From the NCBI RefSeq assembly GCF_014635825.1, contig NZ_BMDO01000013.1, forward strand, positions 54,784-118,783: a stretch of 64,000 nucleotides of DNA, read 5' to 3'. The position numbers and the translations under genes were made by a program. The notes beneath the pieces were generated by a model that had not been told where the DNA came from, did not search any database, and was given only the letters and a program-made list of their open reading frames with translations. Numbering within the stretch: the first letter of the stretch is position 1; each line of letters starts with the position of its first letter. Origin of the DNA: Mucilaginibacter galii. Its GTDB lineage: Bacteria > Bacteroidota > Bacteroidia > Sphingobacteriales > Sphingobacteriaceae. Positions 33,043 to 42,477 of the stretch are shown here, piece after piece.

Positions 33043-35478
33043 ATGAAAAAATTGTTCTTCATAGCTTTAAGTTGCTCTTTAACATATATCAATGCCAGTG
33101 CCCAGGTTCCGGGCAAAATGCCCACCGGGCAAGTATTGTTGCCTAATGGTTGGAAACTAAGCCCGGCGGGGCGCTCCTTACCCTTGGGCGATCTTCCTTT
33201 AAACATTCAACTCTCCGCGTCGGGCCGTTTGCTGGCGGCTACCAATAACGGCCAAAGCACGCAGTCAGTACAGCTGATAGACCCTAAAACTGAGCAGCAG
33301 TTAGACCAGTGCGTACTGGCCAAATCATGGTACGGCCTGGCGTTCAGCCATGATGAAAAGTATTTGTATGCCTCTGGCGGTAACGATAACTGGATCTACC
33401 GTTTCAACATCAGTAACAATAAACTGGGCAAGCCCGATACATTGCGTTTAGGCAAGCCCTGGCCTAACAAGGTTGGCCCAGCCGGTATAGCGGTTAACAA
33501 AGCCAACACGCAGCTTTATACGGTAACCAAGGAAGACAGTTGCCTGTACATCCTGAACCCACAAACAGGAAAAATTAGCAATAAAATAAAATTACCTGCC
33601 GAAAGCTATAGCTGCATCCTATCGCCTAACGATAACTTGCTTTACATTTCATTATGGGGAGCCGATAAGGTTGTGGTATTTGATACGGCCACGCAACGCA
33701 TTATTAAAAGCATTACCACCGGCAGCCATCCCAACGAATTATTGCTGAATAAGAAGAATACACTACTCTATGCTGCCAATGCTAATGATAACAGTGTGTC
33801 GGTCATCAAGACCCAAACCAATAAGGTGATCGAAACCATTTCGGCCTCCTTATACCCTACACGCTTAACCGGTTCTACCACCAACGGACTGGCCCTATCT
33901 GCCAATAACAAAACACTTTACATTGCCAATGCCGACAATAACTGTGTTGCCGTTTTTAATGTAAGCAAACCGGGCAGCAGCCAAAGCCGCGGCTTTATCC
34001 CGGTTGGCTGGTATCCAACCAACCTAAAAATTCTGGGTAGTAAATTATTGGTGGCTAATGGTAAAGGCTTTGCCTCTATGGCTAACCCTAACGGTCCGCA
34101 GCCTTTGAGCAAGTTAGACAACAGCGGCCACCATGTGGGTTCCATCAACAGCCGTGAGCAATATATTGGCGGCTTATTTAAAGGCACGCTGTCGTTCATT
34201 GCACAGCCCAGCCCCGATCAATTGAAAGCTTATACCAAACAGGTTTACGCTAATACGCCGTTCAACAATAAGGAAAATAAACCTGTGGTAACGGCAGGCA
34301 ACCCTATTCCGCATAAAACGGGCGATAAATCGCCCATGAAATATGTGTTCTACATTATTAAGGAAAACCGTACTTATGACCAGGTTTTGGGTGATTTGCC
34401 GCAAGGTAACGGCGATACCTCGCTTTGCATCTTCGGCAAAAAGGTGACGCCAAACCTGCATGCCATTGCAAATGACTTTGTACTGCTCGACAATTTTTAT
34501 GTTGATGCCGAGGTAAGCGCCGATGGTCATAACTGGAGCACCGCAGCCTACGCAACCGATTTTGTGGAGAAGAACTGGCCTACCAGCTACGGTAACCGTG
34601 GCGGTACTTACGATTTTGAAGGCTCGCGCAAGGTGGCTCACCCACGCGATGGTTTTATATGGGATTATTGCAAACGTGCAGGCCTAACCTACCGCACTTA
34701 CGGCGAATTTGGCGCCATGGGCAAGGCCAATATTAAAACGTTGGAAGGGCATGTGGCTCCTCATTCCCCGGGTTTTGATATGGATATTAAGGATGTTTAC
34801 CGCGAGCAAACCTGGGCCAAAGATTTCGACTCGCTGCTGGCTATTAACGCCGTGCCGCGCTTTAATACCATCCGTATTTCTAACGACCATACCAGCGGAC
34901 AAAAAAAAGGTAAGCTTTCGCCTATTGCGGCCGTGGCCGATAATGACCAGGGTGTAGGCTTATTTATCGAACACCTGTCGCACAGCCCCATCTGGAAAGA
35001 GTCGGTAGTGTTCGTTCTGGAAGACGATGCCCAAAACGGCCCCGACCATGTGGATGCGCACCGGTCGCCAGTGTTTGTTGCGGGTCCTTATGTAAAGCGC
35101 AATGCAGTGATCAATAACATGTATTCCACCTCGGGCGTACTACGTACCATGGAGCTTATTTTGGGCCTACCGCCCATGAGCCAGTACGATGCTGCTGCTA
35201 TCCCGTTATATGATTGCTTTACCGATAAGCCAAATTTTACACCTTACAATGCCAAACCTGCGCAAGTCAACCTCGAGCAACGCAATGTGGCAGTTAATGA
35301 AAGCAGCCGCCGGTCGGAGCTGTTCAACTTTGCCAAAGAAGATGCCATACCCGATCTGGAGCTGAACGAAGTAGTTTGGAAATCTGTAAAAGGAGAAAAT
35401 TCGATTATGCCAGCACCAAAACGCAGTGCCTTTGTTATACTAGAAGCTAAAAAGAAACGCGACGATGATGATGATTAA
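33043..35478 (+). CDS. Exported bifunctional YncE-like beta-propeller / phosphoesterase
   Basis: 811 residues. A signal peptide (IALSCSLTYINASAQ) is followed by a YncE-like seven-bladed propeller (about 35-355, with repeats such as YGLAFSHDEKYLYASGG, LLYISLWGADKVVVFDT and TLYIANADNNCVAVF). The second half is an alkaline-phosphatase-fold phosphoesterase (about 410-730), with metal-site segments FYIIKENRTYDQVLGD, SNDHTSG and VVFVLEDDAQNGPDHVDAHRSP. The C-terminal tail is Lys/Arg/Asp-rich (KKKRDDDDD). Fusions of this type occur in Bacteroidota and Acidobacteria. It is probably a periplasmic phosphodiesterase or phosphatase. It directly follows the e(P4)-like gene. Confidence 0.9.
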   Translation: MKKLFFIALSCSLTYINASAQVPGKMPTGQVLLPNGWKLSPAGRSLPLGDLPLNIQLSASGRLLAATNNGQSTQSVQLIDPKTEQQLDQCVLAKSWYGLAFSHDEKYLYASGGNDNWIYRFNISNNKLGKPDTLRLGKPWPNKVGPAGIAVNKANTQLYTVTKEDSCLYILNPQTGKISNKIKLPAESYSCILSPNDNLLYISLWGADKVVVFDTATQRIIKSITTGSHPNELLLNKKNTLLYAANANDNSVSVIKTQTNKVIETISASLYPTRLTGSTTNGLALSANNKTLYIANADNNCVAVFNVSKPGSSQSRGFIPVGWYPTNLKILGSKLLVANGKGFASMANPNGPQPLSKLDNSGHHVGSINSREQYIGGLFKGTLSFIAQPSPDQLKAYTKQVYANTPFNNKENKPVVTAGNPIPHKTGDKSPMKYVFYIIKENRTYDQVLGDLPQGNGDTSLCIFGKKVTPNLHAIANDFVLLDNFYVDAEVSADGHNWSTAAYATDFVEKNWPTSYGNRGGTYDFEGSRKVAHPRDGFIWDYCKRAGLTYRTYGEFGAMGKANIKTLEGHVAPHSPGFDMDIKDVYREQTWAKDFDSLLAINAVPRFNTIRISNDHTSGQKKGKLSPIAAVADNDQGVGLFIEHLSHSPIWKESVVFVLEDDAQNGPDHVDAHRSPVFVAGPYVKRNAVINNMYSTSGVLRTMELILGLPPMSQYDAAAIPLYDCFTDKPNFTPYNAKPAQVNLEQRNVAVNESSRRSELFNFAKEDAIPDLELNEVVWKSVKGENSIMPAPKRSAFVILEAKKKRDDDDD

Positions 35479-35509
35479 ATCATTATTTTAGCCGAAACAC
35501 GCATCTGCT

Positions 35510-36376
35510 ATGACCATTATTGAAAACGACTACCTTAAAGTGGCAATAAGCCCTAAAGGCGCACAGCTTAGTTCCCTATTTAACAAAGCCACACAAACAG
35601 AGCACATGTGGCAAGCCGATGAAAACATTTGGCCCTGGCATGCCCCCAACCTATTCCCTATTGTAGGCGGTTTAGTAAATAACGAACTACACGTAGACGC
35701 CCAAACTTACCACCTACCCCGCCATGGTTTTGCCCGCCAGTCGGAATTTGAGGTAGCCGAAGCAAAAGAAAAACATGCCGTATTCCAACTTGCAGCTACT
35801 GAAGAAACGCAGGCTGTATACCCTTACCAGTTTGCTTTACAGGTATTATATGATTTGATAGACAATGCCCTGCGGGTTACTTACAAAGTTATTAACCTTG
35901 ATAACAAGGCTATCTACTTTTCGGTAGGCGGTCACCCGGCTTTTAATATTCCCTTTGGCAAGAATGATAGTTACGAAGACTACTACCTTGAATTTGAGGT
36001 TAACGAAAACCTGGAAACCCACCTGCTTAACAAAGACGGCTATTTTAGCGGCGAAACGCACCCGGTTGCGCTTAATGGTAAAAGTTTATTTTTAACCCGC
36101 CATTTGTTCGATGCCGATGCATTGGTATTTAAAAATATTCAATCGAAAATGGTGACTATCAAGTCTACAAAGCATGAAAATACTTTAAGCATTGAATATC
36201 CACACTTCAAGCATTTAGGTATTTGGGCCAAGCCCGGCGCCGACTTTGTATGCATTGAGCCATGGTTAGGCTATGCCGATGCTGCCGGTGCATCAACTGA
36301 TATCAGTAACAAACCGGCCATTCAAAAATTGGACAAAGGGCATGTGTTTGAGGCATCGTACTTCATTAGTATTTAA
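35510..36376 (+). CDS. Aldose 1-epimerase family protein (LacX-like)
   Basis: 288 residues, galactose-mutarotase-like beta fold. Recognisable pieces are the start DYLKVAISPKGAQLSSL, then APNLFPIVGGLVNN, HGFARQSEFEV (the catalytic His region), YFSVGGHPAFNIPF and FVCIEPWLGYAD (the Glu that acts as base in mutarotases lies in this segment). The family catalyses anomer interconversion of hexoses, or acts on sugar phosphates in LacX-like members. It follows the phosphoesterase gene by 31 bp and could share its transcript. Confidence 0.9.
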   Translation: MTIIENDYLKVAISPKGAQLSSLFNKATQTEHMWQADENIWPWHAPNLFPIVGGLVNNELHVDAQTYHLPRHGFARQSEFEVAEAKEKHAVFQLAATEETQAVYPYQFALQVLYDLIDNALRVTYKVINLDNKAIYFSVGGHPAFNIPFGKNDSYEDYYLEFEVNENLETHLLNKDGYFSGETHPVALNGKSLFLTRHLFDADALVFKNIQSKMVTIKSTKHENTLSIEYPHFKHLGIWAKPGADFVCIEPWLGYADAAGASTDISNKPAIQKLDKGHVFEASYFISI

Positions 36377-36458
36377 AAAAAACGGGGAAATGATTTTTTT
36401 TGAAACATTATATGTCAAAATAATGTAATGTGTATATCGTAAATTAATCTACAATCCC

Positions 36459-36800
36459 ATGAAAAAGAAAATTTATCTACTAATGACAACCCTGATGTTG
36501 AGCTTTGTTGCTTTTACATCTAATGCAGCAACTACTAACGATGGCGGTGTAAACTACAAAGAGTACTACGCTACTAAAACTGCTGAAGAAAGAAATGCTC
36601 GTGTAGAAGAGATCAAAACCCGTGTGGAAGAGATCAGATCTATGGACAAATCAGACTTAACCAAAGCAGAACGCAAAGAGTTAAGAGCTGAGTTGAAAGA
36701 CCTGAAAAAAGAAGCTAATGCAGCTGCAACAGGCGGTGGTGTTTACCTTTCGGTAGGTGCTATCATCATCATCATTTTAGTATTGATCCTGATTTTATAA
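36459..36800 (+). CDS. Small exported coiled-coil protein with C-terminal membrane anchor
   Basis: 113 residues. The signal peptide (LLMTTLMLSFVAFTSNA) is followed by a charged, helical coil (about 38-88, EERNARVEEIKTRVEEIRS and ELRAELKDLKKEANA). A glycine hinge and one C-terminal hydrophobic helix (about 93-113, GAIIIIILVLILIL) follow, ending at the stop. The layout suggests a short periplasmic coil tethered to the inner membrane. No domain name applies. It is monocistronic, with a strong terminator 17 bp after the stop. Confidence 0.75.
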   Translation: MKKKIYLLMTTLMLSFVAFTSNAATTNDGGVNYKEYYATKTAEERNARVEEIKTRVEEIRSMDKSDLTKAERKELRAELKDLKKEANAAATGGGVYLSVGAIIIIILVLILIL

Positions 36801-36816
36801 TCAAACCACATACTAT

Positions 36817-36850
36817 AAAAAAAGGGGCCTCAAATGAGGTCCCTTTTTTT
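36817..36850 (+). terminator. Rho-independent terminator
   Basis: AAAAAAAGGGGCCTC (36817-36831) pairs with GAGGTCCCTTTTTTT (36836-36850), one mismatch, loop AAAT. Confidence 0.9.
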
Positions 36851-36888
36851 GTGGAATTAATTGTGCTTAACTAATTGGAATTATTATT

Positions 36889-37012
36889 AATTCCATAATA
36901 GGGAGGAGTGCGGCTGGTTGTTGGATGGAAGGAGCTTCGTGTTGCATCTTTGGAAAATTTCAACTTACTACTTTATTAGACCCCTCCCTAACCCTCCCGG
37001 GGGGAGGGAATT
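36889..37012. repeat. GGGAGGG/CCCTCCC palindromic element, copy 2
   Basis: Begins AATTCCATAATAGGGAGG with AGTGCGGCTGG (same inner tag GTGCGGCTGG as copy 1b) and ends CCCTCCCGGGGGGAGGGAATTA. The middle is diverged (TTGGATGGAAGGAGCTTCG and so on), so the left arm has lost its own hairpin. Same orientation as copies 1a and 1b. Confidence 0.8.
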
Positions 37013-37030
37013 ATACATGCATAGTTAATT

Positions 37031-37069
37031 AAACAACAAAAGGAGCCTCGTGGGCTCCTTTTGTTGTTT
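37031..37069 (-). terminator. Long-stem terminator at the topoisomerase IV A stop codon
   Basis: AAACAACAAAAGGAGCC (37031-37047) and GGCTCCTTTTGTTGTTT (37053-37069) form 17 perfect pairs around TCGTG. The arm overlaps the stop codon of the leftward gene (37068-37070). It acts as its terminator. Confidence 0.85.
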
Positions 37070-39782
37070 AAAACAGGCCTAACTGACCTTTACTTAGATC
37101 AATATCGTCGTCGTCGTTCTTTTTTAGTGGTTTTGTTATATCTACGTCTTCCGGATTAGTTATTTCCATCTCGATGATCCTGGCGGCCTTTTCGGGGCTC
37201 ACATCGGGAATCTCTTTTTCTTCGGTTACGTCCGCTATCACCTGGGTATCGGCTACCGAATCGGGAGCCGGGTCTGGTACGTCTTCGGCATCGTCGTGCT
37301 CGGCTATGAGTTGAACCGTTTGCACCGGGTGGGCCGAGAGGCGGTTACCCATGGCCTTCATGCCTTTTACATCTATAAGGTCGGTCAGGTTGAGTTCAAC
37401 CAGTTCCTGCACCTGCGTTTTACCTTTCAGTTGCTCTACCTTAACAATAGGCTGCGCGGCACTCGAGATCAGCACGAGCTTTGAACCCGGCTCTTCGCTA
37501 ATAAAGCTGCTTTGCTTACCCACAGGCGTATTTTCGAACACGAAACGTTTCACCAGGTAATTTTTCGATTTACCATCGTAATGCACTACGGCAAATACTT
37601 TCTCGGCATCGTACTTTTCAATCAGCTGCATCTTATCATCAAAGTGATTGTTCAAATCAAAGCTGGTGAGTTCGTAAGTACCGTTCGCTAACACGGTCAG
37701 GATCTTATCCTCACCATCAAACTCACCTAAGTAACGGCCGCGGCTATCGGCGTTGAGGCGCTTTAAATTATCATCAAACCATATTTTGCGGCCTGCCAGG
37801 GTAGACACTCCTTTGGTTTTGAGCAGTATTTTTTTAACCGGGTATTTGGTTACCTGGTTACCCATAGAGCTTCGGCCCTTAATGGCTATTTCGGCAAAGT
37901 CCTGGTCAAACTGAAGTTTTTTCAATTTAGAGTGTGGCTTCAACTGGATATTCACCACCTCGGCCTCACCGTTAGGGTTGGCAGAAAAGTAAAGCACTTT
38001 AGAGCCTTTGGTGCCCTTGGTCAAATCGTATTCCTTATCACGGGTTACACCTACCACAGAAAAGCGCTTGATGTAGATGGTGCCGCTTTCGCCATCCTTG
38101 TACAACAGGTTGTACACAGTACGCTCATCGCCCTTTTTAAATACCGCCACGTGGATAATATCCTTACCCACAAAAACCTTATCCTGCACCTTGGTAATGA
38201 GGCAGCGGCCATCGTTACGGAACACGATGATCTCGTCAATATCCGAGCAGTCGCATACATACTCATCTTTCTTTAAACCGGCACCAATAAAGCCATCCTC
38301 GCGGTTCACATATAATTTTACGTTGGCCAGTGCCACTTGCGCTGCTTCTACCCTATCAAAGGTGCGCAATTCTGTTTTACGCTCGCGACCTTTGCCGTAC
38401 TTCTCCTTCAATTTAACAAACCAGGCAATGGCATAATCGTTCAGGTGCCTAAGATGATGATTAACCTCTTTGATCTCATTCTCCAAGGTCTTCATCTGCT
38501 CATCCGCTTTCTTCACGTCGAAGCGGGTAATGCTGCTCATGGGTTTGTCAATAAGCTTCTTATAATCTTCGGGCAGTATGGCGCGGTAAAACTGGGGTAA
38601 AAAGGGTGCAAACAAACGGTTCAGCACTTCAACCACCACGTCAAAATTACCCGAGGTTTCGTAGTCGGGGTGCTTGTACATCCCTTCCTGGATAAATATT
38701 TTGAGCAGGGAACTGAAAAAGATCTTCTCCTTCAACTCGGCCAGGCGTATCTCCAGCTCGCGTTTAAGCAGGTGCTTGGTATGCGCAACGCTTTGCTCCA
38801 AAATATCGTTCACACTTAAAAAGTGCGGCTTATCATCTAAAATGATACACGTATTGGGCGATATAGATACTTCGCAATCGGTAAAGGCATACAGCGCATC
38901 AATGGTAACATCGGGCGATATACCGGGCGCTAAATGCACTACAATTTCTACATCCCGGGCGGTATTATCTTCAATTTTTTTGATCTTGATCTTGCCCTTA
39001 TCATTAGCGGCAATAATACTGTCTATCAATCCGCCGGTAGTGGTGGTAAAAGGCACCTCGGTAATGGTAAGCGTTTTCTTATCGCGCTCTATAATTTTGG
39101 CACGCACACGGATCTTTCCGCCGCGCTGCCCTTCGTTATAGTTGGTGGCATCGGCCATACCCCCGGTAGGGAAATCGGGCATAAGGTTAGGCCGAACACC
39201 CTTTAACACTTCAATACTCGCATCCAGCAACTCGTTAAAGTTGTGGGGCATAATTTTGGTAGCCAAACCCACGGCAATACCATCGGCACCCTGCGCCAAC
39301 AACAGCGGGAATTTTACAGGCAGCGTAATAGGCTCGCGGTTACGGCCGTCATAACTGGCCTGCCACTCGGTGGTATCGGGGTTAAATACAACCTCGAGCG
39401 CAAACTTGGTTAAGCGGGCTTCAATATAACGCGGCGCTGCGGCCGAGTCGCCGGTAATAGGGTCGCCCCAGTTACCCTGGCAATCAATCAATAAATTCTT
39501 TTGCCCTATCTGTACCATGGCATCGCCAATAGAAGCATCACCATGGGGGTGATACTTCATGGTGTTACCTATAACGTTGGCCGCCTTATTGAAGCGTCCA
39601 TCGTCCATCTCCTTTAATGAATGCAGGATACGGCGTTGTACCGGCTTTAAACCATCGTAAATATGCGGAACAGCACGGTCTAAAATTACATAGGAGGCAT
39701 AGTCTAAAAACCAGTTTTCGTACAAGCCATCCAGCGGAATAATATTGTGTAACTGTTCGTTAGGATCTGAATTCTCTGACAT
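37068..39782 (-). CDS. parC: DNA topoisomerase IV subunit A (gyrA/parC family)
   Basis: 904 residues. The type IIA topoisomerase A domain occupies the first 450 residues: YASYVILDRAVPHIYDGLKPVQRRILHS, NTMKYHPHGDASIGDAMV and the catalytic Tyr119 in AAPRYIEARLTK. The C-terminal half is the beta-pinwheel DNA-wrapping region, with the tail rich in Asp/Glu (DDDDIDLSKGQLGLF). The wrap domain lacks a classical GyrA-box in the part I can see, which favours ParC over GyrA. The partner parE is not adjacent here, although it usually is in Bacteroidota. The protein decatenates daughter chromosomes with ParE. Confidence 0.9.
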   Translation of the reverse strand: MSENSDPNEQLHNIIPLDGLYENWFLDYASYVILDRAVPHIYDGLKPVQRRILHSLKEMDDGRFNKAANVIGNTMKYHPHGDASIGDAMVQIGQKNLLIDCQGNWGDPITGDSAAAPRYIEARLTKFALEVVFNPDTTEWQASYDGRNREPITLPVKFPLLLAQGADGIAVGLATKIMPHNFNELLDASIEVLKGVRPNLMPDFPTGGMADATNYNEGQRGGKIRVRAKIIERDKKTLTITEVPFTTTTGGLIDSIIAANDKGKIKIKKIEDNTARDVEIVVHLAPGISPDVTIDALYAFTDCEVSISPNTCIILDDKPHFLSVNDILEQSVAHTKHLLKRELEIRLAELKEKIFFSSLLKIFIQEGMYKHPDYETSGNFDVVVEVLNRLFAPFLPQFYRAILPEDYKKLIDKPMSSITRFDVKKADEQMKTLENEIKEVNHHLRHLNDYAIAWFVKLKEKYGKGRERKTELRTFDRVEAAQVALANVKLYVNREDGFIGAGLKKDEYVCDCSDIDEIIVFRNDGRCLITKVQDKVFVGKDIIHVAVFKKGDERTVYNLLYKDGESGTIYIKRFSVVGVTRDKEYDLTKGTKGSKVLYFSANPNGEAEVVNIQLKPHSKLKKLQFDQDFAEIAIKGRSSMGNQVTKYPVKKILLKTKGVSTLAGRKIWFDDNLKRLNADSRGRYLGEFDGEDKILTVLANGTYELTSFDLNNHFDDKMQLIEKYDAEKVFAVVHYDGKSKNYLVKRFVFENTPVGKQSSFISEEPGSKLVLISSAAQPIVKVEQLKGKTQVQELVELNLTDLIDVKGMKAMGNRLSAHPVQTVQLIAEHDDAEDVPDPAPDSVADTQVIADVTEEKEIPDVSPEKAARIIEMEITNPEDVDITKPLKKNDDDDIDLSKGQLGLF

Positions 39783-40014
39783 ATAAATTCTTTTAAAAAG
39801 ACACAGCTCTTTTTAATGGGAAATACAATTATTTGGAATGCTAAAAATATTAGTCAAATATACTAAAAACAAGGTAAATTACCTAAATTAAGGTTGGCGC
39901 TCTATTACCTGCGGGATGAATATATTATTTATTTTCATATTTTTTTCATTGATTTACAGTTCGTTGTAAACCTGCACCCATTTACCGGGGTTTTAATTAT
40001 ACTAACCAGTTGCC

Positions 40015-40566
40015 ATGAAAAAAATTTACTTTTTTATATGGGTGGCTTTGTTGTTGCATGCCTGTCAAAATAGGCCTGCACACTTAAGCCCGCCCACCCT
40101 CAAAGGTGATGCTCATTATGCTTATGCCATTAAGCAATCTGACGGGTGGATAACGAACCCCGATCATCAAAACGTGATGGTGGCCATGAACGCGCTTAAA
40201 GCTTACGAAACCGGCGATACAGCACTGCTGCGTAAGTGCGTGGCCGATAGCCTGACCGTTTACTACGACGGCGGATTTTATAAAGGTGGCAGGCACGAGT
40301 TTATGTTTGCCATTAAAGAAGCCTTAAAAGCCCTAAAAAATTTACGCATTGAAGTGAAAGACTGCAAATCGGTCATCAGTAAAGACCATGAGCACGAACG
40401 TGTGACCACCTGGTATACCCAATATTGGATAAACCAACAAGGCCAGCCCGACTCGGCCGACATGGTAGACGATGCCCGCTTTAAAGACGGCAAAATTGTA
40501 GTTTGTTACGATTATATGAGGAGGTATAAAACCCCGCCCCGGCCCGCCCCGAAGGGAAGGGAGTAA
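40015..40566 (+). CDS. NTF2-like lipoprotein (C-terminus supplied by a repeat)
   Basis: 183 residues. Lipoprotein signal, lipobox LLHAC (Cys17). The mature domain (about 55-170) has the SnoaL/NTF2-like pattern: YETGDTALLRKCVADSLTVYYDGGF, an Ala/Leu helix and VTTWYTQYWINQQG. This small alpha-beta cone fold often binds hydrophobic ligands, but no catalytic residues stand out. The last 12 residues, KTPPRPAPKGRE, are translated from palindromic repeat copy 3, so the natural end was probably nearer DYMRRY. The neighbour at 40605 also ends in the same repeat. Confidence 0.78.
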   Translation: MKKIYFFIWVALLLHACQNRPAHLSPPTLKGDAHYAYAIKQSDGWITNPDHQNVMVAMNALKAYETGDTALLRKCVADSLTVYYDGGFYKGGRHEFMFAIKEALKALKNLRIEVKDCKSVISKDHEHERVTTWYTQYWINQQGQPDSADMVDDARFKDGKIVVCYDYMRRYKTPPRPAPKGRE

Positions 40567-40617
40567 ATTATATAGCTTTAAAAGTCCTCCCCTTTGGGGA
40601 GGATTTAGGAGGGGTTT
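40528..40617. repeat. GGGAGGG/CCCTCCC palindromic element, copy 3 (diverged)
   Basis: ACCCCGCCCCGGCCCGCCCCGAA at the left, TCCTCCCCTTTGGGGAGGA in the middle and GGAGGGGTTT at the right (given here as separate arms). The central CCTCCCC / GGGGAGG hairpin with a TTT loop is perfect. It covers the 3' ends of both convergent genes at 40015-40566 and 40605-41135. Confidence 0.7.
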
Positions 40618-41135
40618 CTGCCCGCTCTTATCATTTCAGAATAAGTCATGCGGTTACTCATGGCGTGGCATATCATGGCAATACGTTTGGCGCGGGTTTC
40701 TATGGTTTTGGCGCTGTTGAGCCAGTTTACAAAATACCGACGGTGTGATTCTAATAAGCTGTTAAAAAAATGGAGCGCCTCGGGCTCATCGGCCAGGCAT
40801 TCGTGCAAATCATCGGGCACTACCAGTTTAAAATCAACATCCTCTTCCAGGCTCACCTGTAACATAGCACCCTCGCGCTTGTGTATGCCTTTACGCATAT
40901 CGGCATTGAGGGTAAGTATAAAACTGCCGTTGCCAATGTGCATTACCGCAACACCTGCAATGGTATAATGATCTAAAGCCCCCCTTACTCTGAAAGATTT
41001 TTTGTTACCGGGTTTAATTTGTTGCGCCACATCGGCCGGAATATCAACATAGGTCCAACCCGTTTTCTCCCCCATTTCGCCAAATTTTGAAATAATAGCA
41101 GTAAAGGTTACCATAATGTTAGGGAATGTGCGCAT
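40605..41135 (-). CDS. DUF1905/YdeI-like protein
   Basis: 176 residues. The N-terminal DUF1905 domain (about 5-85) has the markers VTFTAIISKF, GWTYVDIPADVAQQI and FRVRGALDHYTIAGVAVMHIGNGSF. The C-terminal YdeI/OmpD-associated part (about 100-165) carries LHECLADEPEALHFFNSL, SHRRYFVNWLNSAKTIETRAKRI and TYSEMI. The roles of both families are poorly known; no signal peptide, so it is cytoplasmic. The last residues (AGRNPS) come from the edge of repeat copy 3, whose TTAGGAGGGG provides the stop. Confidence 0.82.
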   Translation of the reverse strand: MRTFPNIMVTFTAIISKFGEMGEKTGWTYVDIPADVAQQIKPGNKKSFRVRGALDHYTIAGVAVMHIGNGSFILTLNADMRKGIHKREGAMLQVSLEEDVDFKLVVPDDLHECLADEPEALHFFNSLLESHRRYFVNWLNSAKTIETRAKRIAMICHAMSNRMTYSEMIRAGRNPS

Positions 41136-41284
41136 TTTATAACTAATAACTAAGTTAATAAAGCGATATGTTAAAGACTTGTTAAATCTTCAATAATAGT
41201 GAAATTACTTGTAACGTTTAGCCAGGTGGGTATGTCTTATGGATATAAAACAAAATAAATAACTCACATTAAAAAATTAAAGAT

Positions 41285-41710
41285 ATGAAAACCTTAAAAT
41301 CACTTTTCTTAGGATTAGCCTTATTAGTAGTTACAAACGTTGTTAAAGCCGACGAACCAACCGCAGCAGTAATAACCCGCAACCAAGCCATTACCACTTA
41401 CGTTAATGCCATGACCATGGGTAACAATGCAGGTTTGAACGAGGTGGTAGACCAATCGGCCAAGTTCAGCATCTTACGCGGTAAAAATGTAATTAGCTTT
41501 GATAAAGCCGAACTTATGAAATTTGCCAACCAAAATCAAAATGTTAAACAAGCATGTACTACTACTACTACCGAAATTGAAAGCAATGCCGATATGAGCG
41601 TAGTAAAGGTAGACATGAAATTTGAAAACTTTACCCGCACCAATTACGTAACAATGGCCAACACCGAAAGCGGCTGGAAAATAACCAACGTATACTCGGT
41701 ATTTAAATAA
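41285..41710 (+). CDS. Exported NTF2-like (lumazine-binding-type) protein
   Basis: 141 residues. The signal peptide SLFLGLALLVVTNVVKA is cut before DEPTA. The remainder is a compact alpha-beta cone: ITTYVNAMTMGNNAGLNEVVDQSAKFSILRG, then a Thr-rich strand (QACTTTTTEIES), VVKVDMKFENFTRTNYVTM and WKITNVYSVFK. The pattern matches NTF2-like periplasmic proteins common in Bacteroidota. A strong bidirectional terminator follows. Function unknown; a ligand-binding role is plausible. Confidence 0.8.
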   Translation: MKTLKSLFLGLALLVVTNVVKADEPTAAVITRNQAITTYVNAMTMGNNAGLNEVVDQSAKFSILRGKNVISFDKAELMKFANQNQNVKQACTTTTTEIESNADMSVVKVDMKFENFTRTNYVTMANTESGWKITNVYSVFK

Positions 41711-41751
41711 GAATTAGTTTTAGTTAGTAAATAGTTTAGTTAATTAATAAA

Positions 41752-41780
41752 ACAAAAGCCGCTGCGAGAGCGGCTTTTGT
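41752..41780. terminator. Bidirectional terminator
   Basis: ACAAAAGCCGCT / AGCGGCTTTTGT, 12 perfect pairs around GCGAG. It serves the convergent genes on both sides (41285-41710 and the leftward cytidine deaminase). Confidence 0.85.
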
Positions 41781-41794
41781 CGTTTACGTCATTT

Positions 41795-42292
41795 TTATAC
41801 CGGTACGCTTACCAGCCTGTCTTCAAAAAACAGGAAAGGTAAAAAGCTCTCAACCCCATTAGTAACCCAGGTTGAACCATCCTGGCAATACAGCAACGTA
41901 CGTATGGGCTGCTTTTGCTTCCTCTCGTACTCGGCCAGTACCTGTAGGCACGAGCCGCATGGCGTAATAGGTTTGTTGATAACGAACTTAGCCGTGTAAG
42001 CTGTTACGGCTAAAGCCTCAATAGGATCGTGAGCATAGTTGGCACCCCAGTTAAACAAGGCCACCCGCTCGGCACATAAGCCCGATGGGTAAGCGGCATT
42101 TTCCTGGTTGCTGCCGTAAATTATTTTTCCGCTTTGCAAGCGCAGGGCAGCACCCACGCTAAAGTTTGAATAAGGAGAATGCGAACCGCCTAATGCTTTT
42201 ACCGCCTCGCGACACAGGGCCTGGTCGGCAGCATTCAGTTCTTCAAAACTGCTGTATTCTTCAAATGCTATCTTAATTTCGTGATTAACCAT
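41795..42292 (-). CDS. cdd: Cytidine deaminase
   Basis: 165 residues. The zinc and catalytic residues are all present: LCAERVALF (Cys73, Glu75 as proton shuttle) and TPCGSCLQVL (Cys112 and Cys115). Substrate residues lie in SPYSNFSVGAAL and GSNQENAAYPSG. It converts cytidine and deoxycytidine to uridine and deoxyuridine in pyrimidine salvage. The length is a little longer than homotetrameric enzymes (about 130-136) because of N- and C-terminal extensions. Monocistronic, with the terminator at 41752-41780. Confidence 0.93.
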   Translation of the reverse strand: MVNHEIKIAFEEYSSFEELNAADQALCREAVKALGGSHSPYSNFSVGAALRLQSGKIIYGSNQENAAYPSGLCAERVALFNWGANYAHDPIEALAVTAYTAKFVINKPITPCGSCLQVLAEYERKQKQPIRTLLYCQDGSTWVTNGVESFLPFLFFEDRLVSVPV

Positions 42293-42447
42293 GTATGTAT
42301 CACCCTCCTGATAAACCGATTAGGTTCCGGCCCCACTATTGCGGTGCCTCCCAATCAAAAAGGGCTTATAAGATAGGGGATAAAAGTGACGAATCCAAAT
42401 TTTAGACGATTATTTCTACAGCAAATGCAACCGTCAAACAATAAACC

Positions 42448-42455
42448 TACCTTTG
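42448..42455 (+). promoter_or_regulatory. Possible -7 element of the Omp85-like gene
   Basis: TACCTTTG fits TAnnTTTG and lies 22 bp before the ATG at 42478. No convincing -33 box. A short leader is implied. Confidence 0.35.
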
Positions 42456-42477
42456 CGCTTATACCCTACGCCGGTTC

